DNA of 64,000 bases from Sphingobacteriales bacterium (GCA_016718845.1 JADKCK010000029.1:1-64000), one strand, 5' to 3'. Numbered from the stretch's first letter, positions 29,057-38,319 are shown. Translations and numbers: made by a program. Notes: a model not told the origin generated them from the letters alone.

Positions 29057-30439
29057 ATGTTTAAAAAAGCACCCGATACACTCGTTATCATATCCTTTAT
29101 ATTGTTTTTAGCAATTATTTTAACATGGATAGTGCCCGCAGGCGAGTATCTGCGCCAAGAAATAAATGGGCGTAGCGTAGTGCAAGCTAATTCGTTTAGG
29201 TATATAGCTTCTAATCCACAAAGTTTATGGGCGTTGTTTACTACACCTATTCGTGGTTTTATAGCCGCTGCCGAAATTATTGGTTTTGTACTTTTGGTAG
29301 GTGGGGCATTTGGTATACTAAACGGTTCGGGAGCAGTAGATGCTGGTTTGCAGCGTTTGGTAAGGTGGTCGTATGAGCGTCCGCAGTACAAAAAATGGAT
29401 AGTGCCTATGTTGATGCTGCTTTTTTCGTTGGCAGGCGGTACTTTTGGCATGAGCGAAGAGAGTTTAGTATTTATACTTATCTGTATTCCATTGGCTCAT
29501 AAACTAGGTTATGATACCTTGGTAGGTGTGGCAATACCATTTGTGGGGTCGGGTATTGGTTTTGCAGGTGCTATTTTCAATCCTTTTACAGTAGGTATTG
29601 CACAAGGTATTGCCGAGCTGCCTCCTTTTAGTGGCTGGGAATACCGTTTATTTATATGGTTTATTTTTACTTTTGTGTCAATAGTATATGTTATGCGGTA
29701 TGCTCGGCAAGTTCAATCAAATCCCCAAAATAGCTTATTATATGGATATGAAAATCGTACCGAAGCTATAAACGAAAACGAACCTATCAACGAATTTACT
29801 ACTGCTCATAAAATCATTCTTTGTTTTTTCGCATTTTCTTTGATATTATTAATATATGGTGTTAATAAATGGGATTGGTATATTACCGAAATAGCTGCTT
29901 TATTTTTGGCTCTTGGCGTAGCAGTAGCCGTTGTTGGGCGGATGAAAACCGAGGTAATGGTCGAAAAATTTCAGTCGGGAGCAAAAGATATGTTATCGGC
30001 TGCCTTAATTATTGCATTTTCTCGTAGCATACTTATTACCCTACAAGATGGCAAAGTAATTGATAGTTTGCTACACAGTGTAGCATTGGGTATGAACGGT
30101 TTACCTACTTATGCATCGGTGCAAATTATGCTGGTAGTACAAGGTTTTATCAACTTTTTTGTACCTTCGGGCTCAGGGCAGGCAGCTTTAACTATGCCTA
30201 TTATGTCGCCACTTGCCGATTTATTAGGCATTAGCCGACAAGTAGCCGTGCTTGCTTATCAGTTAGGTAGTGGCTTTTTCGACTTAATTATCCCTACTAG
30301 CGGCGTAACAATGGGGGTGTTGGCAATTGCAAAAATACCTTATTTTATATGGATAAACTGGATTTGGCGATTGATGCTCATACTGTTTTTACTAAGCATG
30401 GTATTTTTGGCAATATCTGTTAGTATATATTCAGTTTAA
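29057..30439 (+). CDS. YfcC-family (AbgT/DcuC-like) inner-membrane transporter
   Basis: A 460-aa polytopic protein with about 11-12 hydrophobic segments. It starts APDTLVIISFILFLAIILTW with the family GEY motif shortly after (IVPAGEYLRQE). Conserved-looking pore segments are AGGTFGMSEESLVF near 133-146, FVGSGIGFAGAIFNPFTVGI near 166-185, and VPSGSGQAALTMPIM near 363-377. YfcC proteins are predicted transporters of carboxylates, basic amino acids or peptides. Its position after SusCD and a secreted S51 peptidase suggests uptake of the released dipeptides or amino acids. A clear terminator ends the unit. Confidence 0.85.
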   Translation: MFKKAPDTLVIISFILFLAIILTWIVPAGEYLRQEINGRSVVQANSFRYIASNPQSLWALFTTPIRGFIAAAEIIGFVLLVGGAFGILNGSGAVDAGLQRLVRWSYERPQYKKWIVPMLMLLFSLAGGTFGMSEESLVFILICIPLAHKLGYDTLVGVAIPFVGSGIGFAGAIFNPFTVGIAQGIAELPPFSGWEYRLFIWFIFTFVSIVYVMRYARQVQSNPQNSLLYGYENRTEAINENEPINEFTTAHKIILCFFAFSLILLIYGVNKWDWYITEIAALFLALGVAVAVVGRMKTEVMVEKFQSGAKDMLSAALIIAFSRSILITLQDGKVIDSLLHSVALGMNGLPTYASVQIMLVVQGFINFFVPSGSGQAALTMPIMSPLADLLGISRQVAVLAYQLGSGFFDLIIPTSGVTMGVLAIAKIPYFIWINWIWRLMLILFLLSMVFLAISVSIYSV

Positions 30440-30459
30440 ATAAGATTGTCATTGCATGC

Positions 30460-30500
30460 AAAACAGCGGTACAGGCTTTGCCTATACCGCTGTTTTTATT
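30460..30500 (+). terminator. terminator after the YfcC-like gene
   Basis: AAACAGCGGTA pairs with TACCGCTGTTT around a loop containing CAGGCTTTGCCTA, followed by TTATTTT. This closes the SusCD to transporter unit. Confidence 0.9.
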
Positions 30501-30761
30501 TTACTATACAGTCACTTCATCTTCCGCACCCTAAAAATTAAAATGTTGATTATCAGCACCTTATGAAAATTAGAAAACGTAACGTGTTTTTATTCATTCC
30601 TGATATTATGCACACCCATGTTAGTAAAATTCGATAATTTTTTCGAGACTTTGCGTAGGGCGAGCAACCCTTATTTGGGTGTACGGGAAAATATTGGTTG
30701 GTTTCATCTGTTGGTACAATTTAAGGTAGTACGAAGTCTGGTAACTATTTTATGTCTACAT
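30501..30761. other. intergenic, no gene seen
   Basis: The space between the transporter terminator and the convergent M24 gene. I see no coding frame with family features, repeat or promoter here. Confidence 0.5.
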
Positions 30762-31439
30762 TTAGGTCAATAATTGCTCAAAAAAGCCGCCAATTTGTTT
30801 TTGTACATCTACCAAATGAATTTCTAAAATCCAGTCGCGTTTATTTCCGCTTTTGTCGGGCAAAAACATGTCTATATCGTTGCTTCTATGCACGTAATTA
30901 TCTAATTCATCGCCTGCTAATTTTTCGTGCGGAAACTTGCCAATTAAATGCCCTGCTATTTCGCCGCCAAAAGTCCAGCCATATTTTGTGGCTATATTTT
31001 GGGTATAGGCATATAGTTGGGCACCTGTTAGTTGGGTTTGTGTATCAAACCAAGCTTTGGTTTCGTGCCAAGCAGCTTCTGTATCGTTTTTTAGTTTATG
31101 TTTTATGGGGTCGTTACCAAGCACATAAGTTCTGCCAAAATCCGCTTCCCAGTCTTCAAAAACGGGTCCAAAATCAAAAAACAAAATATCGTCTTCTTGA
31201 ATGACCAAATCGGGTGGATTTTCGCGGTAAGGACAAAGGGTGTTTGCACCTGCCCTTACAATGCGTTTATGCCAATATTTATCAATGCCAAATAGTTCAA
31301 AAGCCAACTCAAATATTTCGGTATTTAGTTGGCGTTCGGTTTTATGGGCAACAATTAAGCCTCGTTTTTCTATCTCGTCGAACAATAGTTGCGCTTTTTT
31401 TTCGGCGGCTATTAGGTTTTGTTTGGTGGTGGTAAGCAT
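30762..31439 (-). CDS. M24-family metallopeptidase-like protein
   Basis: 225 aa with a creatinase/aminopeptidase (pita-bread) fold. Two metal-binding Asp lie in FFDFGPVFEDWEADFGRTY near 108-126, the His in GGEIAGHLIGKFPHE near 158-172, one Glu in ILEIHLVD near 204-211 and the final Glu in FFEQLL at the C-terminus. This matches the five M24 ligands. It lacks the N-terminal domain of prolidases, so a soluble cytoplasmic aminopeptidase or hydrolase is likely; the substrate is not evident. The neighbouring cysteine desulfurase lies 36 bp upstream on the same strand. Confidence 0.82.
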   Translation of the reverse strand: MLTTTKQNLIAAEKKAQLLFDEIEKRGLIVAHKTERQLNTEIFELAFELFGIDKYWHKRIVRAGANTLCPYRENPPDLVIQEDDILFFDFGPVFEDWEADFGRTYVLGNDPIKHKLKNDTEAAWHETKAWFDTQTQLTGAQLYAYTQNIATKYGWTFGGEIAGHLIGKFPHEKLAGDELDNYVHRSNDIDMFLPDKSGNKRDWILEIHLVDVQKQIGGFFEQLLT

Positions 31440-31475
31440 ATTTAAATTACGTTTAATGGTTAAACAAGTGGTTCA

Positions 31476-32619
31476 TCAAACCCTCAAAATCTGTTTCAGT
31501 TTATCTATTGTTATATCTACCTCTTCAAGGGTGTTGTATTTCGAGAACGAAAACCTAATATTGGCTCGCTCGTTTGTGGGGTCTATCGCCTCTAAAACAT
31601 GCGAACCCACATCAACCCCCGAGCTACAAGCACTACCGCCCGACGTGCAAATACCTGCTATATCGAGGTTTAACAACAGCAAACTAGCACTTTCGGACTG
31701 ATGAGCAAATGCCGCATTTACTATTTTATAGTGCGATTGTTGCGCATTAAGGGCATCGCCATTAAACAACACATCGGGTATTTCGGTTTGTAGGTGTTTA
31801 ATTAGGTGTGTTTTTAACTGTGTGATGTGCGCCTGTGTTTGGTCTAAGGTTTGATATGCCAACTCAATGGCTTTGCCCAATCCAACAATATTATGCACAT
31901 TTTCGGTGCCTGCGCGCATGTTGCGCTCTTGCGAGCCACCCAAAAGCAAAGGGCTAATGTGGTGATTATTGTTGATGTAGATAAAACCAACACCCTTTGG
32001 TCCATGAAACTTATGCCCCGAGCCGCTCAATAAATCAATGTGCGTTTTTTGCACATCAATAGGATAATAACCAATAGTTTGCACCGTATCGGTATGAAAA
32101 TACGCATTGTATTGTTGGCACAATTGGCTCACCAAATCTAGATTTAATAGGTTGCCAATTTCGTTATTGGCGTGCATCAACGACACCAATTTGGGCTCGG
32201 TTTGTAGTTGTTTTAACAAGTCGGCAAGGTGTTGCATGTCCAAATGTCCGTTGGGCAAAACAGGCAAATAATGCACCTGCACATCAGTGGTTTTGCCCAA
32301 CCATTGCGAGCTATGTAGCACACAATGATGCTCGAGTTTTGAGGTGATGATGTGCCGCACGCCCCAATCGCGCACTGCACCATTTAGTGCCATATTGTTC
32401 GACTCGGTGCCGCACGAAGTAAAAAACACTTCGCCCACCGATGCGTTTAAACATCGCGCCACCAACTTACGTGCCTGCTCAATAGCCGCACGTGTTTGCC
32501 GCCCTAGGGCATGTATTGATGATGGATTGCCGTACCGTTCGGTTAAGTAAGGGCATCATGGCTGCCAAAACGTCTGCATCTAGGCGGGTTGTGGCGGCAT
32601 TGTCTAAATAAATTGCCAA
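31476..32619 (-). CDS. cysteine desulfurase, NifS/IscS-like (one frameshift)
   Basis: A PLP enzyme that moves sulfur from cysteine to an active-site Cys. The main frame begins VARCLN. The N-terminus, IYLDNAATTRLDADVLAAMM, is in another frame upstream and joins if one extra T near 32549 is removed, giving PYLTERYGNPSSIHALG. The start is then a TTG near 32619. PLP lysine is in SGSGHKFHGPKGVGF, and the catalytic Cys loop is SGGSACSSGVD. About 380 aa when repaired, which fits the family. No scaffold gene (iscU, sufU) is adjacent. A real null allele is possible but the rest is fully conserved. Confidence 0.87.
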
Positions 32620-32697
32620 AATTTGGTATCAGTTATAGGGTTTAGATGGTTATGTTTGGGCTATTTGAGGCGCTTAAACACGCTTTTGCAGCTACAA

Positions 32698-33174
32698 TTA
32701 CTCGCCGTGCCTAATCAATTCGCGCACTTTGGGTGGTAAAAAGGCTTCGGCATTGCCTTTACCAATTAGCACCTCGCGCACAATAGTTGAGCTGATGTGC
32801 GAGTAAACAGGTTGGCAGATAAGAAAAATAGTTTCGATTTGGTTATTCGATACCGCAAAGTTCATCTGCGAGATGTTGCGCTCATACTCAAAATCAACCG
32901 ACGACCGAATACCGCGCAGCAAATAATTTGCCCCTATTTGTTGACAAAAATGAATGGTTAAACCGGTGTAATCGGTTACTTCTATTTTGGGCTCGTGGCT
33001 AAATGTTTGGGCAATAAATTGCAAGCGCTGCTCGAGCGGAAAAAGGTATTTTTTTTGCGAATTATGCCCAATTGCTACCACAATTTTGTCAAACAAAGGT
33101 AATGCTCGTTCCAAAATATCGCAATGACCAATAGTGATGGGGTCAAATGAACCCGGGAAAACAGCTATTTTCAT
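32698..33174 (-). CDS. coaD: phosphopantetheine adenylyltransferase
   Basis: The penultimate step of coenzyme A synthesis: 4-phosphopantetheine plus ATP gives dephospho-CoA. 158 aa, standard size. The nucleotidyltransferase motif is PGSFDPITIGHCDI at about 6-19, the Arg/Ser region is LLRGIRSSVDFEYE near 86-99, and the ISSTIVRE motif is near 127-134. A -7 element lies 80 bp upstream. Confidence 0.96.
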   Translation of the reverse strand: MKIAVFPGSFDPITIGHCDILERALPLFDKIVVAIGHNSQKKYLFPLEQRLQFIAQTFSHEPKIEVTDYTGLTIHFCQQIGANYLLRGIRSSVDFEYERNISQMNFAVSNNQIETIFLICQPVYSHISSTIVREVLIGKGNAEAFLPPKVRELIRHGE

Positions 33175-33250
33175 GGAAAGAAATAAAAATGGTGAAAAGA
33201 ATACATCGATGATATTATAACCTTATCGCGCTATCCACAACACATACGTT

Positions 33251-33259
33251 GCAAAATTA
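33251..33259 (-). promoter_or_regulatory. possible -7 element of coaD
   Basis: TAATTTTGC on the minus strand, about 77 bp before the coaD start codon at 33174. The -33 region is not convincing. Confidence 0.4.
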
Positions 33260-33372
33260 TTTAGCCAATTTATCGCTTTTTAACTGTTGCCATTATGTCG
33301 ATACAAGTATCGACACTACCAGTATAAGTATACAAACTCCGTCTAATAGCCACACTGGCAGTACCAATTTAT

Positions 33373-34161
33373 TTATTGGCTTAAAAAGTGACTAACCACA
33401 TCAAAAAATTCCTTTGGTTGCTCGGCATGAACCCAATGCCCTGCATTGTTTATAGTTTGCAATTGTGCTAATGGAAAATGGTGTTGAATTAGTTCCATAT
33501 CTTCGTTGGCATCAATATATCTGTCCGATTTACCGCCTTTTACAAACAAAGTTGGGTGCGAAAAAGTGTCGTAATAAGCTAAACTATTGGCTAAAATAGA
33601 GGCATAATGATTATGAATTGCCTTTACGTTGCATCGCCATTCGTAATAGCCGGCATGGGTTCGGTATAGATTTTTGAGCAAAAATTGCCTTACGCCTACA
33701 TCGGTAATGCGTTGTGCTAGGTAGTTTTCGGCATCTTGTCTGTTTTCAATATCATGTACGGGCAGGTCAAAAAAGGCATCAAAAATGGCATCATGCTCGC
33801 CCATCGGATAGTCTTTGGGGGCAATATCTACTATCACTAATTTATCTACCCTATACTCGTTTTCGACAGCAAATTGCATAGCAGTTTTGCCGCCCATCGA
33901 ATGCCCTATCAAATAAAACTTTTCTATGCCATGTTCATCTACAAAAGTCAGCAAATCGTTCGCCATATCGGCGTAGGTGTGTGATGCAGCATGTGGCGAT
34001 TTGCCATGATTGCGTTGGTCTATAATATACACGCAATATTGTTGGGCAAATTGTAAGGCAAGCGTCTGCCAATTATCTAACATACCAAACAAACCATGCA
34101 AAATTAGCAAAGGCTTTGCTGTTGGCTGACCAAATTTTTTGTAATGTAAATCCAAATGCAA
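33373..34161 (-). CDS. alpha/beta-hydrolase (YbfF-type esterase-like)
   Basis: 262 aa, no signal peptide. The oxyanion-hole region is LLILHGLFGMLDNW near 17-30, the nucleophile elbow is IGHSMGG near 97-103 (Ser), and the catalytic His is in NAGHWVHAEQP near 240-250. Closest in pattern to YbfF-like acyl-CoA or ester hydrolases. The start appears to be TTG at 34161, with no better codon before the conserved strand; an AT-rich microsatellite lies directly upstream. Confidence 0.88.
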   Translation of the reverse strand: MHLDLHYKKFGQPTAKPLLILHGLFGMLDNWQTLALQFAQQYCVYIIDQRNHGKSPHAASHTYADMANDLLTFVDEHGIEKFYLIGHSMGGKTAMQFAVENEYRVDKLVIVDIAPKDYPMGEHDAIFDAFFDLPVHDIENRQDAENYLAQRITDVGVRQFLLKNLYRTHAGYYEWRCNVKAIHNHYASILANSLAYYDTFSHPTLFVKGGKSDRYIDANEDMELIQHHFPLAQLQTINNAGHWVHAEQPKEFFDVVSHFLSQ

Positions 34162-34206
34162 TTGTTGATTATTGATTATTGATTATTAATTATTGATTAT
34201 TAATTA
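34162..34206. repeat. ATTGATTATT microsatellite
   Basis: Imperfect tandem ATTGATTATT/AATTATTGATT repeats abut the alpha/beta-hydrolase start. The same word occurs in the 21-bp repeats at 51301-51363. Confidence 0.8.
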
Positions 34207-34384
34207 GGGCAATCTACCCAAATAGCCTTAACAGAGTTAAAAATACAGCCATTTACGCCTTATGTTACCCATATTACGCTCCTAACAGAGATTTTTTAGT
34301 ATTTTTCTTAACTTTTTGACATCGCCCCAAAGCCTGCAGCCAAAAGCCTGTAGCTTGCAGCGGACAACCTGTAGCCCAAAGCGT
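34207..34384. repeat. degenerate relative of the 84-bp repeat plus GCCTGCAGCC-type repeats
   Basis: 34240-34300 resembles the 84-bp unit of 1-984 in order: AAAAATACAGCCATTTAC, then ACCCATATTACGCTCCTAACAGAG, then TTAGTATTT. 34322-34380 is a run of words such as AAAGCCTGCAGCCAAAAGCC and CCTGTAGC. The same pair of modules occurs on the opposite strand at 58365-58475. Confidence 0.65.
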
Positions 34385-35830
34385 TTATGGGTTAGCATTT
34401 TTTATAAACTGGTAATAAAAGGCTATGCACCGTTTATAGTCGGGTACGCTTATCCGTTCGTTTATGTCGTGATAGCCCAATAAGCGTGCGGGTATGTGGC
34501 GATAAGTGCTTTCGGTTATGCCCTCGAAATGGCGCGAATCGGTGGCTCCGGGCAACAAAAACGGAGCTACAACCGTGTTTGGCACTACTTGTTTAATGGT
34601 TTTTTCTACGGTTTTGTACCCAACACCATCAACACTCGACACTTTTGAAGGTTCGTTGATAATACCAAGCTGTTTAATGCTAATACGTGGGTCGGTGAGT
34701 AGTGTTTTTATGTAAGAAAGGGTTGTTTCGGAGGTTTCTTCGGGTAGTATTCTAAAATTAACTACGGCTTTGGCTTGTGCCGGAATAACGTTTTCTTTAA
34801 AACCCGCATCGAGGATAGTAGCTACGCCTGTTGTACGAATCATGGCGTTAGTTTTGCCTTGTGCGCTGTATGTTTTAACAATAAGTGGCGAAAAAAGCCA
34901 TTTATTGGCAAATGCCATCCGTTGAAAAAGGCTCATTTCGGGACCCGCATAGCGCATAAAATCGTTGAGCGGTTGGGTAAAATGAGGCACAAATGGCGTA
35001 TTGCGCAATGTAACAATTGATTGAGTAAGTAGGTCAATAGCCGTTCCGGCAGGTGGTGTTGATGAGTGTCCGCCTTTATCGGTGGCGGTTATCTCTACCG
35101 ATAGATAGCCTTTTTCGGCAGTGCCAATTAGGGCAGCTACTTTATCGGGTATCAACCCGTCCATCAACAAGCCGCCTTCGTCCAAAATAAACTCGGCTTT
35201 TACGTTTTGTTGTTGTAGTTTTTCTACAATTTTTTTAGCGCCTTTTTTGCCGCCAATTTCTTCGTCGTGTCCAAACGACAAATAAATAGTGCGTTTGGGC
35301 TGATACCCCTCTTTTACTAAGCGTTCGGTGGCTTCTAACACGGCAATTACGTTAATTTTATCATCAACCGCACCGCGTCCCCAAATGGTATCGTTTTGTA
35401 TTTGCCCGCCAAAGGGGTCGGCTTTCCATTGGTTTCGGGTGGTTTCGTCTATCGGCACAACATCGGTATGCCCCATCAAAATAATGGGTTTTAGGTTGGC
35501 ATCGGTGCCTTGCCAAGTATAAAGCAAGCTGTATTGATTAACAATTTCGCGTTTTAGCGTGGCATGAGTACGCGGATAGGTGCGTTGCAAATAGTCAATT
35601 AGCTGGCTAAAAGGTTTAGGGTCAAACAGCGTTGAGTCGCCAAACGAGATGGTTTTGTATTGCAACGCCTTACAAAAATTATCCACCGATTGTTGCTCAA
35701 TTGGCATAGTTGGCAACGTATCTATGGCAGTTTGTTTCGACGCAAAAGTGGCTGTTTTATACGCTACACTGCCACTTAGTGCTAATACAGTGGCAAGTAC
35801 AAATAACAAAATGCGTTTAAGTATTTTCAT
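34385..35830 (-). CDS. M20 carboxypeptidase (PM20D1/CPS-like), membrane-anchored or secreted
   Basis: 481 aa with an N-terminal hydrophobic segment (about 5-23). The zinc-peptidase residues appear in order: ILMGHTDVVP (His, near 117-126), WGRGAVDDK (Asp, near 149-157), SFGHDEEIGG (catalytic Glu pair, near 184-193), FILDEGG (Asp, near 213-219), and a C-terminal His in SRHFEGI. The dimerisation domain includes KGGHSSTPPAG. It probably degrades peptides or N-acyl amino acids outside the cytoplasm. It sits in a run of minus-strand housekeeping genes with no obvious operon partner. Confidence 0.92.
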   Translation of the reverse strand: MKILKRILLFVLATVLALSGSVAYKTATFASKQTAIDTLPTMPIEQQSVDNFCKALQYKTISFGDSTLFDPKPFSQLIDYLQRTYPRTHATLKREIVNQYSLLYTWQGTDANLKPIILMGHTDVVPIDETTRNQWKADPFGGQIQNDTIWGRGAVDDKINVIAVLEATERLVKEGYQPKRTIYLSFGHDEEIGGKKGAKKIVEKLQQQNVKAEFILDEGGLLMDGLIPDKVAALIGTAEKGYLSVEITATDKGGHSSTPPAGTAIDLLTQSIVTLRNTPFVPHFTQPLNDFMRYAGPEMSLFQRMAFANKWLFSPLIVKTYSAQGKTNAMIRTTGVATILDAGFKENVIPAQAKAVVNFRILPEETSETTLSYIKTLLTDPRISIKQLGIINEPSKVSSVDGVGYKTVEKTIKQVVPNTVVAPFLLPGATDSRHFEGITESTYRHIPARLLGYHDINERISVPDYKRCIAFYYQFIKNANP

Positions 35831-35889
35831 AATTGGGTGTATTGATGATTGCGAGGGCAGTAAAACCCATTGCTATGGGGTGTTAAGTT

Positions 35890-36060
35890 AAAAAAACAGT
35901 AGCTATTTTTGGGGGTTTTAGCCACTTACTAAAAGCTTGCGCCTGCCCCGCTTGACGCGGTAAATGTCTTTTTTGGGGGTGATGCTTAGCACTCCCTAAC
36001 TCGATAAGTTGGTGGCACCCCCGTTAACATGGTAAGCGCCTTACGAAGGTTATTTTTACA
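35890..36060. other. GC-rich structured intergenic element
   Basis: This GC-rich patch between the RDD and M20 genes has strong self-complementarity. GGGGGTG near 35976 pairs with CACCCCC near 36015, and CCCCGCTTGACGCGG near 35947 forms a local hairpin. It contains no ORF of note. It may be a palindromic repeat of the REP type or a structured leader of the M20 gene region; I cannot tell which. Confidence 0.4.
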
Positions 36061-36076
36061 GCCTGTTTAGTGCAAA

Positions 36077-36826
36077 TTAGGCATGTATGCTATAATAATC
36101 GGCAATAACTGCCTCTACAAACAAGCGTGGCGGCATATTTGGGGTAATGTTGAGTACTTTTTGCAGCCGTTCGGCTAAATGAAACACCATAAATATGCTG
36201 TCGATGCGTTGAGCTTCTTCGTAAATTTCTTTGATAGACTCGATGTCGGTGTCGGTTAAGTTAGCCACCTCCGGAAACTGCACTTGGTGGTCTTGTGTTG
36301 GCAGCCAAAGCAGGTTATCGTCAAAATTTACGCGGCGTTTGGTGCTAACAACTGCCGTACCTGCTGCCATATCACCCAAGCGTTGCCCTTTGCCGTTTAT
36401 AATAATGGCTATAATGGCAATGCCGCCCATGCTAATCATTACTTCGGCAATACGAAACAGCCAACGCATTAGCACATCGCTTAACCTAAGCGAGCTACCA
36501 TCTAGCCTAACTACTTTCAGTTTCATAATCATCTTGCCAATACTTTGCCCATTAAACAATATTTCGCTAATGGGGTGGTAAAAAGCAACCGGAATCATGA
36601 TGAGGACATAAAACAAAACGCCAAAATCGAGGTCACGTATGCTTCTCGAAATGGAGCTATCAAGCATGTACACAATAATTAGTACTATTATTGAAATGTA
36701 TGTCCAGATAACCAATAAATCTAGCATACCTGCTACATAGCGGTCGCCAAGGCTACCTACTTCGTACTCGATGGTTACGTTTTGGCTTGTTTGTATTTGG
36801 ATATTGGTGTGGTGAAGAGAAGACAT
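36077..36826 (-). CDS. RDD-family membrane protein
   Basis: 249 aa. The RDD signature appears as SLGDRYVAGMLDLLVIW near 25-41 (Arg, Asp, Asp), with two more hydrophobic segments (about 70-90 and 128-150) and GQSIGKMIMKLKVVRLDG near 94-111. A cytoplasmic C-terminal tail (about 165-249) is unrelated to the membrane core. RDD proteins are linked to ion or solute transport, but the function is not established. The promoter side contains the AATTGTAAATTGT simple repeat (36830-36860). Confidence 0.9.
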   Translation of the reverse strand: MSSLHHTNIQIQTSQNVTIEYEVGSLGDRYVAGMLDLLVIWTYISIIVLIIVYMLDSSISRSIRDLDFGVLFYVLIMIPVAFYHPISEILFNGQSIGKMIMKLKVVRLDGSSLRLSDVLMRWLFRIAEVMISMGGIAIIAIIINGKGQRLGDMAAGTAVVSTKRRVNFDDNLLWLPTQDHQVQFPEVANLTDTDIESIKEIYEEAQRIDSIFMVFHLAERLQKVLNITPNMPPRLFVEAVIADYYSIHA

Positions 36827-36996
36827 TGTTAATTGTAAATTGTAAATTGTAAAATTGTAAATGGCTGGTAGTACCGATACTTGTATCGGTGTTTTTGCTT
36901 GATAGCTCTACTGCAAAATACCTTTTGCCCTTGTTTGCGCAGAAACAACAATGTTGCCTGTGCAATATAGGCAGTGGCGGGCTTATGGGTAGGTAG

Positions 36997-37818
36997 TTAT
37001 TTTTTCCTTAACAAACTAGCATAGGGTTTATCTTGCACTAAATTTGGTTGGGTGGCAGTACCTATGTTTTTGGTAGTGTATAGTTTAAGTGTATCGGCTT
37101 TAAATGCCCAAGTATAGTATCGGCTATAATTTGTTGAGTCTATGGCTGTGTGTGTGTTGGGTTCGGTGAACCAAACTAAATCGGTTTGAGATAATTTTCT
37201 ACATTTTTCATCTACACAAATGCGGTACATATCTAGGTCGGGGTTTAGCCCTCGCACGGCACCGCCATTGTTAAACACTATTAGTTTATCGGTTTTTTGG
37301 TTTTGTTGATTTAGTTGGTAATACCAACCATAAAAAACGGCTTCGTTTAGGGGGCAGCGGGCAATAACTTGGTATCGTAGGGGGTTATCGTCGTAAAGGC
37401 AAACAGTGTTTATTCGTTCGAACACATAATCGCGGTTTTGTGTTTCGTCGTGCCACAATAAATTTTGTTGGTTTTCGGTTATTTTTAGTGTCGATTTTTT
37501 TGTGCCGATACGAAGCGTTCCATCTGTTTGTAGTTCAATGGTGGCGGCTTGTGCATCGTGTTGGCTATCAATAACCGATATTTGGTTTTGAACGCTTGTA
37601 TCTATTTTAAGTATTGCGCAAGGTGCGTAACCTACCGAGCGGGGCGAGTGTGTAAGCGAGAGTGAGTCGTAATAGGTTTTGTTTTTCCATTTGCCCCAAT
37701 AGCCGCTTGGTAAGTTTTTTAGGTTGGTTACGGGTGTTGCATTGTTGTTGGTTGAGGTATTGGGTTGGCAGGCGGTTAATAGCAGCAAAGAGCAAAAAAA
37801 GAGGGGGTATTTTAGCAT
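36997..37818 (-). CDS. hypothetical lipoprotein
   Basis: A 273-aa protein starting MLKYPLFFCSLLLLTACQPN, a clear lipoprotein signal with Cys at 17. I do not recognise the mature part, which is rich in Trp, Tyr and beta-strand patterns. A longer in-frame start at 37950 is rejected because its extension translates the GATGTGGAGAGG repeat (37848-37900). A -7 element TACCTTTG at 38003-37996 lies 178 bp upstream. Confidence 0.7.
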   Translation of the reverse strand: MLKYPLFFCSLLLLTACQPNTSTNNNATPVTNLKNLPSGYWGKWKNKTYYDSLSLTHSPRSVGYAPCAILKIDTSVQNQISVIDSQHDAQAATIELQTDGTLRIGTKKSTLKITENQQNLLWHDETQNRDYVFERINTVCLYDDNPLRYQVIARCPLNEAVFYGWYYQLNQQNQKTDKLIVFNNGGAVRGLNPDLDMYRICVDEKCRKLSQTDLVWFTEPNTHTAIDSTNYSRYYTWAFKADTLKLYTTKNIGTATQPNLVQDKPYASLLRKK

Positions 37819-37847
37819 ACAAAAGTAGTTTTTGTTAGAAAAAGGGG

Positions 37848-37900
37848 GATGTGGAGAGGTGGCGATATTGTGATGTGGAGAGGTGGCGATATTGTGATGT
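37848..37900. repeat. 24-bp tandem repeat, two copies
   Basis: GATGTGGAGAGGTGGCGATA plus TTGT is repeated exactly at 37848-37871 and 37872-37895, followed by GATGT. On the minus strand it reads as CATCACAATATCGCCACC, related to the microsatellite at 17885-17990. Confidence 0.9.
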
Positions 37901-38263
37901 ACTAGTGAAATAGCTTGTTCGTGGGGACACGGGCAAGGGGCGTTTGCCAAATTTTAGTTACTACATAACGAACTTGGGTTAAGCAAAAAGAGCAACAAAG
38001 GTAGTTAATTATTGGTTATGTAGCATAGGTCTTTACATTTATTTTGAGGTGTTGTAGCAATGTTTGGTAGCTTGTTGCTGTGCGAGGGGTATTTGGTGCG
38101 CAAACTGTTAATTTTGTGGGCAGACAAAAGGTGCCATCAGCACCGAACATGGAACTGCGCGAAGCAAATGTATTTTAGGTGCTTGTCAATGTTTTGCCAA
38201 ATTTGTTTTGGCGGGCTGTGTTATGCAAATGTATTGTTTTAACAAACGGTGTGTAGGTTGGGT
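37901..38263. other. intergenic, one promoter element only
   Basis: The gap between the lipoprotein and ccmC. It holds TACCTTTG on the minus strand (38003-37996), a likely -7 element for the lipoprotein gene. A 60-aa frame at 38060-38242 has no coding character. Nothing else is seen. Confidence 0.45.
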
Positions 38264-38308
38264 AAACGCACAAAAACCTTGTCGGTTGAACAAGGTTTTT
38301 GTGCGTTT
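38264..38308. terminator. strong bidirectional terminator downstream of ccmC
   Basis: A perfect 19-bp stem (AAACGCACAAAAACCTTGT and its complement) has the 7-nt loop CGGTTGA and ends in TT on the plus strand and AAAC/TTTACC on the minus strand. It lies 12 bp beyond the ccmC stop, closing the DUF4175 to ccmC operon. Confidence 0.88.
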
Positions 38309-38319
38309 TGGTATAAAAA

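Noticed and set aside
37819..37950. Extension of the lipoprotein gene to 37950
   Set aside because: The extension translates a tandem repeat and would hide the lipobox-bearing signal.
38060..38242. 60-aa ORF before the ccmC terminator
   Set aside because: No coding character, no promoter and no homology pattern I recognise.
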